Assembly: GCA_014529385.2 (NCBI GenBank)
Contig: CM043958.1
Span: 124,634,817 to 124,698,816 of the forward strand
Origin: Adiantum capillus-veneris
Lineage: Eukaryota; Streptophyta; Polypodiopsida; Polypodiales; Pteridaceae
DNA: 64,000 nucleotides
Direction of reading: 5' to 3'
Shown here: positions 12,833-25,800 of the stretch, piece by piece
Layout of the letters: every line of letters starts with the position of its first letter
Numbering within the stretch: the stretch's first letter is position 1
Program-made: the position numbers and the translations under genes
The notes under the pieces: model-generated
The model's input: only the letters and a program-made list of their open reading frames with translations
Databases searched by the model: none
Told to the model about the DNA's origin: nothing

Positions 12833-13391
12833 TACCTGCGCACGCTCGCTCAATCCACCGGAGGAGGTCCAATAGGAGCTCCATTGGAGCTCCCCCATGC
12901 CTTGAAAGGCATGGTGAGAAAGCAGCGCGCGCGCTACCCTCTCACCATGCCTTTCAAGGCATGGGGGAGCTCCAATGGAGCTCCTAATGGAGCTTGAAAG
13001 GCATGGTGAGAAGGCAGCGCACGTTGCCCTCTCACCATGCCTTCAAGGCATAGTGAGAGGGCAGAGCGCGCGCTGCCTTCTCACCATGCCTTTCAAGCTC
13101 CATTAGAAGCTCCATTGGAGCTCCCCCATGACTTGAAAGGCATGGTGAGAGGGCAGTGCGCGCGCTACTTTCTCACCATGCCTTTCAAGGCATGGGGGAG
13201 CTCCAATGGAGCTCCTATTGGACCTCCTCCGGTGGATCGGGCGAGCGTGCGCAGGTAAGCACACACACACACACACACTCCACGCGCTGCTTTCTCACCA
13301 TGCCTTTCAAGGCATGGGGGAGCTCCAATGGAGCTCCTATTGGACCTCCTCCGGTGGATCGGGCGAGCGTGCGCAGGTAAGCACACACTCA
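12831..13391. repeat. GC-rich foldback: long inverted repeat plus a partial third copy
   Basis: The left arm, 12831 to about 12933, starts CTTACCTGCGCACGCTCG. It is mirrored by the right arm, about 13158-13259, ending CGAGCGTGCGCAGGTAAG. The microsatellites outside are also mirrored, GT on the left and CA on the right. Inside are nested smaller palindromes (GAGCTCCATTGGAGCTC, GCCTTGAAAGGC) and repeats of CTCACCATGCCTTTCAAGGC. A further copy of the right arm follows at about 13279-13391. The GC content contrasts sharply with the AT-rich surroundings. It could be a foldback transposon remnant or a hairpin RNA source. No coding function is supported. Confidence 0.85.
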
Positions 13392-13404
13392 CACAGACAC
13401 TCAC

Positions 13405-13565
13405 ACACACACGTGAGTAGAAAATCTGCACACACACAACACCTTGTCTTCTTTTACTCCTTCTTCACAGCAAAACTCCACTTTCTCTTCACTCCACTTT
13501 CATCTCCTTCTTCTCAGAAAAACTTCCCTTTCACTTCACTCCACTTTAATCTCAATTAAAATATA
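13405..13565 (-). repeat. Inverted copy of the 4.77-5.17 kb repeat unit
   Basis: CACGTGAGTAGAAAATCTGC up to TAATCTCAATTAAAA is the reverse complement, with changes, of the unit ending TTTCTACTCACGTG at about 4830-4850 and 5161-5175. Both copies have the GT/CA microsatellite on the side facing the interval between them, so together they form inverted arms about 8 kb apart. Confidence 0.7.
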
Positions 13566-14766
<1,201 letters not shown>

Positions 14767-16123
14767 ATGTCCAACATGAAAGTAACAATAACTTGGAAGG
14801 TTGGTGGTCAGATAGTCAACCGCGACATTCAGTTGAAGGGAAACTCATTGTTGCTTAGTGCTTACTATTTGCAGAGTTTGCTGCCTCCATCTTGCCATTT
14901 TCAGTCACTATCTGCTCTTATTGAAAGTGATTGTGGCCTAACAAAAGTCTTGCTGCAACCATAGTGGGATATTGAAGGTCATCAGCATTTCTTAATAGAT
15001 GGATCTTTTTCGAGCTTGTTTGAGATGCTTCATTCAGACCCATTTATACAGGTATCCGACAATGAGAAATGAAATGGCAAAGAGATATCTGAAGATGTTT
15101 TAAGCATTGTGCATCTTGAAAGTAGTGGTGTGACGATATAGGACAGCTCAAAACTCAATCAATCGTCATTTGGATTCAACAAAATCCAGAGGCAAAAAAG
15201 TTAAATGATCTGTTAACATTATGTGGAGCTCCTTTGCAAGTTGCTGAACTTCCACAACATTATGATGGAAATTTGTGTTTTGAGTTACCTGCGACTCAGG
15301 ATAAAACAAAACGAATGACAGGGATGGAGCAACGCTTTGATGGTCACTTGTGGACTCGCCCATCTGTGACAACCATGGCAATAGCATGCACAATTCATCT
15401 AAGCCACTGTTTGGGATTCATGCAGTGCAATTATTCAACGTGTCCTCATTATATTAAGGAACAATAATTTAATAGTAGAGATTTTCATGGATATTTGGAC
15501 AGACAGGTCAAAAAGGACTACCTTGCAATGGAAGAGAATACAACAATAACTTGTCATTATTGTCAGAAGGTTGTTACTTGTGTTGTTGCTTGTCCCTGCA
15601 AAATCTATTATGTTTTTCCTAGAGATGGTACAATGTCGCGACTGGCAATACATGTTGGTAAACATTGTCATAATGTTAAGGCAGGAACCTCTAGGGCTGC
15701 TATTTCAAGAGTGCGGAAACTGGTAGGTGCAGTACTAAAAATAGAAAAGGGTGGCCCAAGAAAAATTCAAATGTTGGTGGCTCAACAACTTGTTCTTCAC
15801 TCCTTGATTGGTGAGGAAGCTGAAGTTACATCCGATGTAAAATTCAATGATTTTTTGGAAGAAATGATGCCACTGGTTCAAACCAAAGGGTAAGATAAAC
15901 TCAATTTTGTTCCTTGAATTTGTTAATTTTTTAACTATTATAAATTTAGCCTTCTTGTGATGCATCATGTAGGTTTTCTTCAATTGTTTCAAAGGAGAGG
16001 AAGAGTCAAGGTGTTGTTATTGGGGATGGATATGATAATATTTTATTGCTTCAAAAAAAGTGAATGTTTCCTTTCTTCCATGGGAGTAGATTTCCTGGAC
16101 AGGGTGAAGAGGATGACAAGTGT
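14767..16123 (+). pseudogene. MULE transposase gene, 5' part (N-terminal and zinc-binding region)
   Basis: An ATG at 14767 opens a frame (MSNMKVTITWKVGG) that meets stops at 14962, about 15068 and about 15136, then shifts frame near 15190. The second frame runs to 15893 with a stop at about 15465. It contains a Cys/His cluster (TCHYCQKVVTC, ACPCKIYYVFP, HVGKHCHNVKAG) that resembles the DNA-binding region upstream of MULE catalytic domains. An intron (about 15892-15971, GTAAG to TGTAG) leads to GFSSIVSKERKSQGVVIGDG, with a further stop at about 16061. The gene is then cut at 16123 by the Copia element and continues at 21606. Because the family call depends mostly on the C-terminal SWIM finger, this N-terminal part is assigned by continuity of frame and context. 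Confidence 0.6.
16119..16123 (+). repeat. Copia target-site duplication, left (AGTGT)
   Basis: These are the five bases before the left LTR. The five bases after the right LTR are AGTGC, so four of five match. That fits the 5-bp Copia duplication with one later substitution. Confidence 0.6.
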
Positions 16124-16315
16124 TGTTGGGGTATAAAGCCCAATGTGGTCGCCCAGGTAAGTGGGCGGGCCGCGAGGTATGTACACATATTCTTTTGTAA
16201 AAACCTAATAAGAACTCATTATGCTCTACACATTACAGTAGAGCGAGTTCACCATATCGTCGTGCTCTTCTTCTCGCACTCTCTCTCGCGTCGCACTTCC
16301 GCTCGTACTCCTTCA
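16124..16315 (+). repeat. Left LTR (192 bp)
   Basis: Starts TGTTGGGGTATAAAGCCC and ends ACTCCTTCA, with TG and CA ends. Its mate is 21409-21600. Confidence 0.96.
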
Positions 16316-16316
16316 A

Positions 16317-16330
16317 CTGGTATAAGAGCT
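16317..16330 (+). other. Primer-binding site
   Basis: CTGGTATAAGAGC immediately follows the left LTR. The family consensus TGGTATCAGAGC pairs with the 3' end of initiator methionine tRNA, and here one base differs. Confidence 0.8.
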
Positions 16331-17333
16331 CAGATCGAGGCTCGGGGCAGCACTGCAGGAGGCTAGAGTCACCAACTCAGATTGGAGTGAAATTCGACAG
16401 GCGAAGACACGGCCCCAAATCTCATGGGCAAGCCCGAAGGGCTTGGTGTTGTCAGAATTTCATTATGAGGTCATCTCGGCCACCGTTCGGCTTCGACAAA
16501 GGTCTGCGCATGCCATTTTCGACTACGTGGTCTCAGCGGGTGTAGATCCGACTCTGGAAATTTGGGGTTTTTGGCCTACAACTGCAGGTGATGAGGATAT
16601 CGACACTCCCAGAGTGTTGATTTGTGGCTGTCTACACACCGAAGGACGGCTCACAGTTCTTGGAGGCGTGTCACATACGACACGGGCGCATCTACACACA
16701 GACTGTAGGCGACATCCACTAGTTCATCAGGTAGCTTGTGTTTGCTGCTTGATATTCCAAATTTCATCCTGACATTGTAGGTACTTCCACATGGGATGTA
16801 TTGTCAGAGATGATGTATGTTTGTTGAGGGTTTGCTGGCTGTGAGTCACGCAGCAAACAACCGCGGCAATGGTTACAGCATACAGTGGGAAATTTGTGGA
16901 TGTATGACTTTGTGGGAAGTCTATGTACTGTCACATTTACTGCAGCCTTTGTTGAGGGTCGAGTGAGGTTTTATTGAGCTGGGAGATTCTCGAATGTTGA
17001 GATCCTTTCGGTGATACAGGTCTTGGAGCGATCCCTCGAGCACCCTTAGATAGGCAACTAGGATGTATTGACTATGAGTTAGACAGTTGGGATTGCATCT
17101 TTGCTTTACTGCCGTTGAGGCATTGTCGCTGTCTATGCTTACAGGACAGTGAGAGACAGTACAAGTGCAAGACAGGTTTACCCGCAGCTTACAGTGTCAG
17201 AGAGACAGTGTTTTTTGAGCTGTTTTTTGGTCTGTTTTTTAGTACACCAGAGTCATTTTACAAAGTAGACTCTGCCAAAATTTCTGCAAAATCTGAAGCT
17301 TTCTTGGAAAGTAAACCACTATGAAGCGTAGCT
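16331..17333 (+). other. Copia untranslated leader
   Basis: This is about 1 kb between the primer-binding site and the gag start, without a recognisable protein. A 5' leader this long is somewhat large for a Copia element but not unusual in plants. Confidence 0.6.
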
Positions 17334-18240
17334 ATGGCTGGATCACAGGACACTGCTATTTACAATATCAAGAAGCTGGATGGAACCAATTTCCCATTGT
17401 GGAAGAAGCAGATTTGGCACGTGTGGTACAAAAGAAGCAGATAAAACCTATAAAGCTCAAGGGGATAAAACCAGAAGATATGGACAAAGATGAATGGAGC
17501 GAAATGGATGAATTGGCACTTTCTACCATTATGCTGACTTTGGCAGAAAGCGTTTACTTCAATGTATCAGACGAGATGTTGGCTTATCAAGCATGGTTAA
17601 AGGTGAGTGATCTTTATGAGAAGCAGAGTGCAGCTTCACAGGTAATTGGCTTAAAAAGCTTGTTGACTTGAAGATGAAAGAAGGGACACCTATGTCCAAT
17701 CATCTGAATGAATTCAACACAATCTATAGTCAGTTGTCAGCTCAAGGTGTCAAGTTTGATGAGCCTGTTAGAGCTATGTTCCTGTTGATCACATTGTCGG
17801 AAAGTTGGGACACTTTTCGCACAGCTTTGAGTAATTCTGCACCTCCAGATGGTTTGAACATAGCAGGTGTAGAAGGAAGTCTGCTTACTGAAGAAACCAA
17901 TAGAAAGACAATGGACAAAGGCAAAGGAACAGCCTTAGTTGTCAGGGGAAGGACCAAAGAAAAGTACAAAGGTGGAAAGAGGAATCAGTCTCGTAGAAAG
18001 TCCCACAGTGCTAAAGGCAAGAGTGACATAGAATGCTACCATTGTGGCAAGAAGGGTCACATGAAAAGAGACTACAGAGAATGGAAAGCAGAAAAAGGCA
18101 AAGAGAAAGCTGAAGACCATGGTGAGAAGAACAAGTCCTCAGTGAAGATTCAAGAAATAAATGTGACAAACACTGTTGCAGAGGATGACAGTCTAGTGTC
18201 AGGAGACATCTACTTCTTGAAGAATACAAGAAGTAGATGA
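17334..18240 (+). pseudogene. Copia gag (frameshifted)
   Basis: The genuine start is the ATG at 17334 (MAGSQDTAIYNIKKLDG, then FPLWKKQI), which is in a different frame from the longer downstream frame. It hits a stop after about 35 residues, so a frameshift lies near 17430. A second shift is at about 17668. The C-terminal part has a retroviral zinc knuckle, CYHCGKKGHMKRDY at about 18035, in which the last cysteine is replaced by tyrosine. Gag would form the virus-like particle and bind the element's RNA. Confidence 0.85.
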
Positions 18241-21200
18241 CTCAACTCTTCTTACACCATCTGATGGAAATGCACTGAGTGACTGGATTATAGACTCAGG
18301 GGCATTACTTCATGTGTCTCCAAACAAGGAGTGGTTTACCTCTTATGTGACCACTAAAGATCATGTTCGGCTAGGCAATGGGCAGATGGGTGAGATCTTA
18401 GGTGTTGGAGATGTTCAATTGAAGTTTCAGAATGGCTCTTCTTTCACGCTGAAGAATGTGATACATGTTCCCGCAATTACAAAGAGCTTGATCAGCACAG
18501 GTTTACTTGATGATGCTGGCTACGTCACCACTTTTGGACAGAACATGTGGAAGATATCCAAGGGTTCTATGACAGTAGCACATGGAGTAAAGTCTGGAGG
18601 ACTTTACATGATTTATGTATCAAATGTCTCTAAAAATGTAATCAATGTAACCGAGCAGCCGAACGTTTCTTTGTGGCATAGCCGGTTAGGACATATGTCC
18701 AAGAAGGGAATGGAAATCTTGTCTCATTCTGGTTATTTGACTGGCTTTTCATTTAATGATTTTGAATTCTGTGAACATTGTATGTATGGTAAGCAAACAC
18801 AACAGCCACATAAGCATAGAAGCAATAGAAGAGATACACAGTTGGCACTTGTTCATAGTAATTTGTGTGGACTTATGCCTAACCTATCTCTAGGGGGAGC
18901 TTCTTACTTTATGAAATTTATAGATGATTACTCGAGGAAAGTATGGGTTTACTTTCTCAAGCACAAGGATGAAGCGTTGAGTGTTTTCAAAATGTTTGTG
19001 ACACTTGTGGAGAATCAGAGTGGCAAGAAGCTTAAATACTTACGCACTGACAATGGTGGAGAGTATGTTTCAAAGGCCTTTCAGGACTTTTGTGAGTCAA
19101 AAGGTATAAAACGTGAACTTACTGCTCCTTACAATCCTCCTCAAAATGGTGTTGCTGAGAGGATGAATAGGAACATACAAGAGAAGGTCAGAAGTATGTT
19201 GTCTAATGCACAACTGCCAAATGGGTTTTGAGCTGAAGCTATATCAACAGCTGTTCATCTTGTAAATAGATCTCCTAGCAAGGTTTTGCAGAAGGATTCA
19301 GTGCCAGAGATGGTATGGTCAGGCAAAATGCCCTCATACAAGCATCTCAGAGTCTTTGGCTGTGAGGCATATACTCACGTTCCAAAGGAATTTAGGAACA
19401 AACTTGAGCCAAAGAGTAGAAAGTGCATCTTTCTAGGCTATGGTAATTCTGGTGAGATGGGGTACAGACTTTGGGATCCCGAATCCAGAAAGGTTGTCCG
19501 CAGCAATTATGTTCACTTTAATGAATCCAAATATCATTCTAAACCAGAGAGGGTTGAGGAGATTAGAAGAGTTGTCTTCCAAGAAGATGGACCTGCACGT
19601 GCAAGACAAAATGTCAGGGCTCAAGAGGAGCAAGGACATGATAGAGTGGAACCACAGGTTGTGGTTGAGCCTGAGCCACCTATTGTGCATAGATCTGGAC
19701 GTGTCACGCGACCTCCTGATAGGTTTGTTCCATCTATAAACTATGTCATGTTGACTGATTGCAATGAGCCTTCATGTTACAAGGAAGTAGTGCAAATGAA
19801 GGACTCCGGGAATTGGCAATTGGCCATGCAGTCAGAGATGACAGCTCTACATAAAAACAAGACATGGAAGCTAGTTAAATTACCACAGGGCAAAAAGGCT
19901 CTACCTTGTAAATGGGTTTACAGGTATAAGATCACCGCTCATGATAGTCAGCCAAAGTACAAAGCAAGGCTTGTTGCCAAGGGCTTTAAGCAAGAACAAG
20001 GCATTGACTTTGATGAAGTCTTCTCTCCGGTGGTCAAGATGACTACATTGAGATGCTTTCTTGCATTGGTTTCCATATTAGATTTGGTGTTGCACCAAAT
20101 GGATGTCAAGACAGCGTTCTTGCATGGTGATTTAGATGTGGAAATTTACATGCAGCAGCCAAAAGGGTTTGTTGAGAAAGGCAAGGAAGATTGGGTATGC
20201 CAGTTGTTAAAGAGTCTTTATGGCTTAAAACAATCACCGAGGGCATGGTACCATAAATTCCACAAGTTTATGCTTTCTCAAGGCTACAAACGTAGTGAGT
20301 TCAATCACTGTCTATATACAAAGAAGGCTAAGGATGGCAGTTGGCTGATCCTTATTTTGTATGTGGATGACATGTTGATTGCTGGCAAGCACTTGGAAGA
20401 AATTTCAGCTTTGAAGTCAAAGATGGCAAAATTGTTTGACATGAAAGACATGGGTGAGGCAAGTCATATACTTGGTATGCGCATTGAGAGAGACAGATCA
20501 AAGAAGTTGATTTGGTTATCTCAAACAGAGTATATTGACAAGGTTTTGCAACATTTCAATATGGAGAAGGGAAAGGCATTGAGTGTTCCATTGCCACCAT
20601 ATGTGAAACTTAGCAAACAAGATTGTCCTGTGTCTGAGGAAGAACAGGCTGAAATGGATAAGATTCCATATGCGTCTGCAGTGGATAGTTTGATGTATGC
20701 AATGATTGCTACTCGCCCAGACATTGCATTTGCAGTGGGAGTAGTAAGTCGATACATGTCAAACCCAGGCAAGAAACATTGGGAGGCAGTGAACGGAATA
20801 TTGAGATACCTGAAAACTACAAAGAGTATGCGTATATGCTATGGGAGTCAGGAGCTAAGTGTAAAGGGTTTTACAGACTCAGATTATGCAGGTGACTTAG
20901 ACAACGAAGGTCTACGTCAGGGTATGTCTTTACATTGGCTGGTGGAGCAGTATCATGGCATTCTAGATTACAAGAGTGTGTTACTCAGTCTACTACAGAG
21001 GCTGAATATGTTGCAGCATCAGAGGCATGCAAAGAATCAATTTGGCTTAATCGACTAGTAACAGATTTGGGAATCAAAGAAGAGATGCATGTGTTATATT
21101 GTGATAGTCAAAGTGCTATACAATTGGCTCGCAATCGAGTTTATCACTCAAAGACAAAGCATGTGGATGTGAAGTATCATTTCATCAAGGAAATGCTCGA

Positions 21201-21306
21201 GGATAAGCTAACTTCAGCTTGTCAAAGTTCACACCACAGAAAATCCTGCTGATCTACTTACAAAAGGACTTCCCTCAAAGAGCTTTGCGCATTTTCACAA
21301 GCAGTT
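18241..21306 (+). pseudogene. Copia pol (protease, integrase, reverse transcriptase, RNase H)
   Basis: The protease active site is IIDSGALLHVS at about 18290. The integrase has the zinc-binding HSRLGH and FCEHCMYGK motifs and the core FIDDYSRKVWVYF, LRTDNGGEY and PPQNGVAER. A TGA at 19229-19231 interrupts GF-AEAI, where the family has FWAEA, so a TGG-to-TGA change is likely. The reverse transcriptase is otherwise open to about 20920 (KWVYRYK, HQMDVKTAFLHGDL, YVDDMLIAG intact). A frameshift follows inside RNase H, whose remainder is TTEAEYVAASEA and the TKHVDVKYHFIKE block. Another shift near 21240 affects the final residues (ADLLTKGLP). All domains are present but three lesions disable it. 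Confidence 0.94.
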
Positions 21307-21397
21307 AGGTGTAGGGTAGTACATCACTTCTCTACATCTCTTGTATATTAGCTTGTATAGTAGCTTCTCTCACACTTAAAGTACCACATTGGACTTT

Positions 21398-21408
21398 AAG
21401 TGGGAGGT
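21398..21408 (+). other. Polypurine tract
   Basis: AAGTGGGAGG directly precedes the right LTR, in the expected place for plus-strand priming. Confidence 0.75.
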
Positions 21409-21600
21409 TGTTGGGGTATAAAGCCCAATGTGGTCGCCCAGGTAAGTGGGCGGGCCGCCAGGTATGTACACATATTCTTTTGTAAAAACCTAATAAGAAC
21501 TCACTATGCTCTACACATTACAGTAGAGCAAGTTCACCATATCATCGTGCTCTTCTTCTCACACTCTCTCTCGCGTCGCACTTCCACTCGTACTCCTTCA
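21409..21600 (+). repeat. Right LTR (192 bp)
   Basis: The same length and ends as the left LTR, with six differences by eye. Confidence 0.96.
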
Positions 21601-22553
21601 AGTGCTTCCTTTTTAAAATGTCCACTAAAGGACCAGGTTCTGGGATTGCTCTAGTAAATCGGATGAAAAGAACTGAAACTGGTGACTTGAGAAATGCGTG
21701 GGTACATTTTGATTTTACCCATAGAATAGATGGATGGGCAACAATGTCATGGTCAGTTTATGATCCAAGGTAGTCTTTAAGTATTTAAATATCTCGTATT
21801 CTTTTATCATTAAATAAAAGAATATGTGTGAAAATGTTTATGTTGAATATCTTGCAACATACGATCACTACAAATAATTGCTATATGTGAAACTAAAGAG
21901 GAGGATGCAAAGACTCAAGTTATTTTTTGGGAGAGCCTTAATTCAACATGGAAAAGAACGGACATGGTGCATCTGACTTTGCAGGTTTTATTTCTGATGA
22001 AGCTGGTGCAAATTGGAATGCTATTCGAATAGTCTTCAATGGCGGGCCAGATAATATCATGGAGGGACGTGAACGGTCATGCCTATTTCATTGGGAGCAG
22101 AGTCTCCACAAATATGCTAAAAAGTGGATACCTCAACATCTAACAAATCAACACATTGATATGTGTGAGGAATGGAGAGCTTGTAAGAACATTGTGCTTG
22201 CATCTCAAAAGGCACTTTCAATTCAAAAATGGTGGAGACAGCATCTATCAACAGAGAGCATCACAAGAGTGAGCAGATGGTTTAAATGGTGGGAGCGACG
22301 AATTTCACACTGGGGAGGAATTGTAACAGATGTAAGTACCTTTATGACAATATATATTTTTAGAAAAATTTATAAGCTTTTCATACATGAAATTTATAAA
22401 TTTTAATTCATGTTTTTTTGCATTTCATAGGGTGGTCTAAGTCCGTGGGAGCGGGCACAAATTCCCAATGTTAATTTATCAGAAAGAGTACATGCTAGTT
22501 GGTTAGCTGGTGAAGGTGCAAAGAGAAAAATATCCTTGTATGATGCATGTGTA
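21601..22553 (+). pseudogene. MULE transposase gene, middle part (catalytic region), truncated by the 32-kb insertion
   Basis: After the Copia element the frame resumes (FLFKMSTKGPGSGIALVNR) to a donor at about 21770. A second exon starts near 21868 (RSLQIIAICETKEEDAKTQV) and shifts frame by one base at about 21945. It then reads DFAGFISDEAGANWNAIRI and RSCLFHWEQSLHKYAKKWI. SDEAGANW, followed by a Cys/His pair (CLFH), resembles the acidic and zinc-like signatures of a MULE RNase-H-fold core. An intron at about 22332-22429 (GTAAGT to TTCATAG) leads to GGLSPWERAQIPN and KRKISLYDACV, where the coding sequence is cut at 22553. It resumes at 54918. Confidence 0.65.
22550..22553 (+). repeat. Target-site duplication TGTA, left copy
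   Basis: TGTA precedes the inner element and recurs at 54914-54917 directly after it. Joining the flanks with one copy keeps the transposase reading frame (DACV then TDVINS). Confidence 0.8.
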
Positions 22554-22583
22554 AAGACCATATTAGGTATTTTGGTAAAAATC
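22554..22583 (+). repeat. Left terminal inverted repeat of the inner element
   Basis: AAGACCATATTAGGTA is followed by TTTTGGTAAAAATC. The right end read in reverse gives the same 16 bases and then AAGTGGGAAAATCC. Confidence 0.85.
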
Positions 22584-22845
22584 TCACATTATGGGAATCT
22601 CCAAATCGACTAAATTCATGTAATTTGGGAATTTTCCACTTAAAGTGGGAAACATTGAGGTGTGTGGTTAGTAAATAAAGTGAAAATCTCATAGGATTGT
22701 GGTGTTGATAAACACCAAAAGTCAAGAGGATGTACAACACATGGATTTGAATAATAACTATAAATTACATAAAACAAAGGAAGATACAAAAAAGATTTTG
22801 TTTACAAACTGACTAGTATAGTCACAATAGAAGCTCCACATAATT
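22584..22845. other. Subterminal non-coding region and 3' flank of the DUF7869-type gene
   Basis: The stretch has short inverted words such as TTCCACTTAAAGTGGGAA near 22633 that echo the right terminal sequence (GTGGGAAAATCCC when reversed). I see no coding content. Confidence 0.5.
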
Positions 22846-25800
22846 CTACTCCACATTTGATACCATATCTGAACTTTGATCCAAGTGTGGTTGATGTGCA
22901 CGAGTGAGGCCTTCTTTGGCTTTTAGAGCATGCCGTTCTGGAAGATTTATTCTAGAAAATGGTCCTTCTTTGTTGGGTCTCCAGGACCAAACAATTGCAT
23001 CTACAGTTTCCCACACTTGTGGGTCCTTATAGTTGACAGCCCAATAACCCTTCCAACAATTGCTGTAAGCTTGAGTATCTGTCATCCCACTTTTTCTCGC
23101 ACAAGGTGCCCAATATTGAATCAAGAGTTTTCTGTAGTTTGGTGATGTAGGCTCATTATCAATGTCAGATAAAGCCATTGCAAGCCACACTGGATATATT
23201 TCTGTGTCACTCGGAACAAGCATAAGAAAGTCACATTGGTGCACATCAGACATAGGGTCAAACTCTTCCCTTGGCCTATCTCGTTGAGGCCCACAAAAAT
23301 GATCGTTCAACTCTTCAAGGCCTAGGAATCTTTCTGCTCCTTGTTGCAAATTCATTGTAGTGCTTTGTAGGTGAGAATATTCTTGAGTTTTTGGCCAAAA
23401 CATTTCATACAAGACTCCCTCTGATATGATTGCTTTTCCAATCTCTTCAATTACCTTACTCCAATAATCTATCACGGGTCTATAATATCGCGGAATACTT
23501 GAACCATTCCCTAAATTTTTCCAAAATTTTATATAGTTCTTTAGCCCCAAAATGACTTCTTCATGGGCCTTGACATACTTCGCCATTTGTACTAGAGGTG
23601 GATCTCCATGTGGTAACATTGGCTTGCCTTCTGTGTCTGTTTTCCAAAGGCGAATACTTCCACTCCAACTTGATACACCTACATGTGCCTTATATTGCAT
23701 CATTGGTGTCTCATCCTGCATAAAGAACCTGAACTGAAGCGGTTTGGAATGTCCAACAAGTATGTCTTGTCCATCACAAAGATAGCCATCACAATATTGC
23801 TTGAAATCGGGGATCTTTGTGAGAAAAAATGGAGCTGGAGATGAAGATGAGCTGTTTCGTAATGTATCCATCAAATGTGGCAAAGTATAGGTTTGTGTAA
23901 CTCTCAGCTTCTCTGAAAACCTACTAAACATGGCGTCTATGTCCTCATGTGTATGTCCAACCATTAAAAATCCCACCTGGATGGTTTTGAAAACACCCCT
24001 TGCAACAAGCATTGACAAATAGGCAAATAAGTATCGATTTTTGTTTTCCCCTGCACAATTATCCAATTGTAGCAACAAGTTCTCTGGCAATCTGCGAAAT
24101 GTTGACCCAAATTCCTCTTCTGCAATTTCTGACGACTGCACAATGGGCTCTTTTCCGTCACTCAAGCTATGGTAGTCCAAAGCATCCCTTGAGTTCAAAG
24201 CATGTAGTAGTGAAATATTGCTCCTTGGAAGTCCATTTGTTACTAGATCACCAAGAGGATGCTTATCTATCCTCTCTAGGTTATGTAAACAATTAGCAAT
24301 TGAGCCAATTGTAAGATTTGGATCAGCTGGCCACAAACCATTCAAGACAAAGTGTCCGTAATGACCTTCTCCATGTCCATGATTGATCATGCCAATCAAT
24401 GCCACCTGCAGATTATATCCTGAATCCACACCCTTGGGAACAATGCGTAATCTAGGAATGGCAGTCTTCTTTTGATCCATCTTATCATGGATTATGCATA
24501 CATATTTTTGTGGTTGAGTTTCTGAATACGTGCGCCATGCATAATATAGGCTTCTACAACTCTTTTGTTGTGCCATGTGAACTTCTCTCTCCCTCAAGAG
24601 AAGAGCTCTCTCTTTAAGAGAAGGTTTAGCTTCTAACCTTGCCTTGATTGAGCTACAAATATTGCACTTAGAGAACTCACTCGTCTTTGTTAAAGTGACA
24701 TGTGGGTACTCTTTGTTCCAAATTCTACCAAAAGAAGATTGGGATAGCTTCTTCTCATAGCCCATTTGGTCAAGTGTCGTGTTGATTTCACATAAAATAT
24801 CCACTTGTTTGTATGTTGATGGAATCACCAATTGAGTCTCTCTTGAGCCATCTAGCAGTGTTCTACTTCTATGTGGCATCTTCTCAGAGTTGTTTTCCAC
24901 AAACTCATTTAGTAGTGCTCTTGCTAAACTAGTATGTTGAAGTCCCCTTCTCAATGTACATGTGTTCCCATGTACATATTGGCGCACACCATTTTCAAAG
25001 TTCTCCTTGTATCGATAAAATGATGTCTTTGGTATTCCATGTAGCTCATACCATGCTCTACAACAAACAATAGAGCCATTTAGCCTGAATTGGTATCGTG
25101 ACTTCTCATCTTTCTGATAAAATATAGAAAGAACATCATAAACATAATTAGTGCGTGATTTTTGAGACTCTCCCCAAAACTGTTGTCGTAACCTTGTCAC
25201 CATATCACGATCTGCAAACTGGCAACATTTTTTTGCACAACAATCAATGCATGATACCCTTTGAATTGATTTGTTTGAAAGGTAAAAAGTCGAAGCTGGT
25301 GCTGCTTTTGATTTTTGAGTCTTGTTCATGAAAGTGTATCGTCTCTTCCTTGACAACTAGACAACATTACTCCCATCAAGTTTTTTTCCAACATTGTCAT
25401 CGTTGGATACATCCTCATATGTAGCATGCATGCCATCAACAGGAACAAATCGTTGTAATGGGCTCCCATTCAACATTGTTGTCTGCTTGATGGGCCACTT
25501 TAGCAAAGTGATGCTACCCACTTCAACCACATCATCAATTCTTGCATTTTCTCTTTCAATACCCACACCCACACAATCAGGACCAAGTTCCTGAAAGTTG
25601 ACATAATCATGTGGAAATACATATAAGATGGTCCCTTCATTCATGGTTTGCATCATTGTGTCATCTTTTAAAAGGACCCTTTGATTTCTCCAAGACTCTC
25701 GAATCATTGCTTCAAATTCTGGGCTTGTTATAGGTATTGCATCTGTAACTAGAGGATCAGAATGATCATGTTCTTCATCACCATTGTAGCTTTCCTGTGG

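Larger units (their letters stand above)
16124..21600 (+). mobile_element. Ty1/Copia retrotransposon, 5.48 kb, inserted in the MULE transposase gene
   Basis: Two LTRs of exactly 192 bp flank a primer-binding site, gag, protease, integrase, reverse transcriptase, RNase H and polypurine tract, in Copia order. By eye the LTRs differ at six positions, mostly G/C against A/T. Removing the element with one copy of the target duplication joins the host gene's reading frame (DDKC to FLFK). Frameshifts and a stop in gag and pol mean it is no longer functional, but it is clearly younger than the 5' Copia remnant. Confidence 0.95.

Noticed and set aside
12000-12997. Open frames on both strands rich in Cys-Val or His-Thr
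   Set aside because: They are translations of GT/CA minisatellite and have no non-repetitive coding content.
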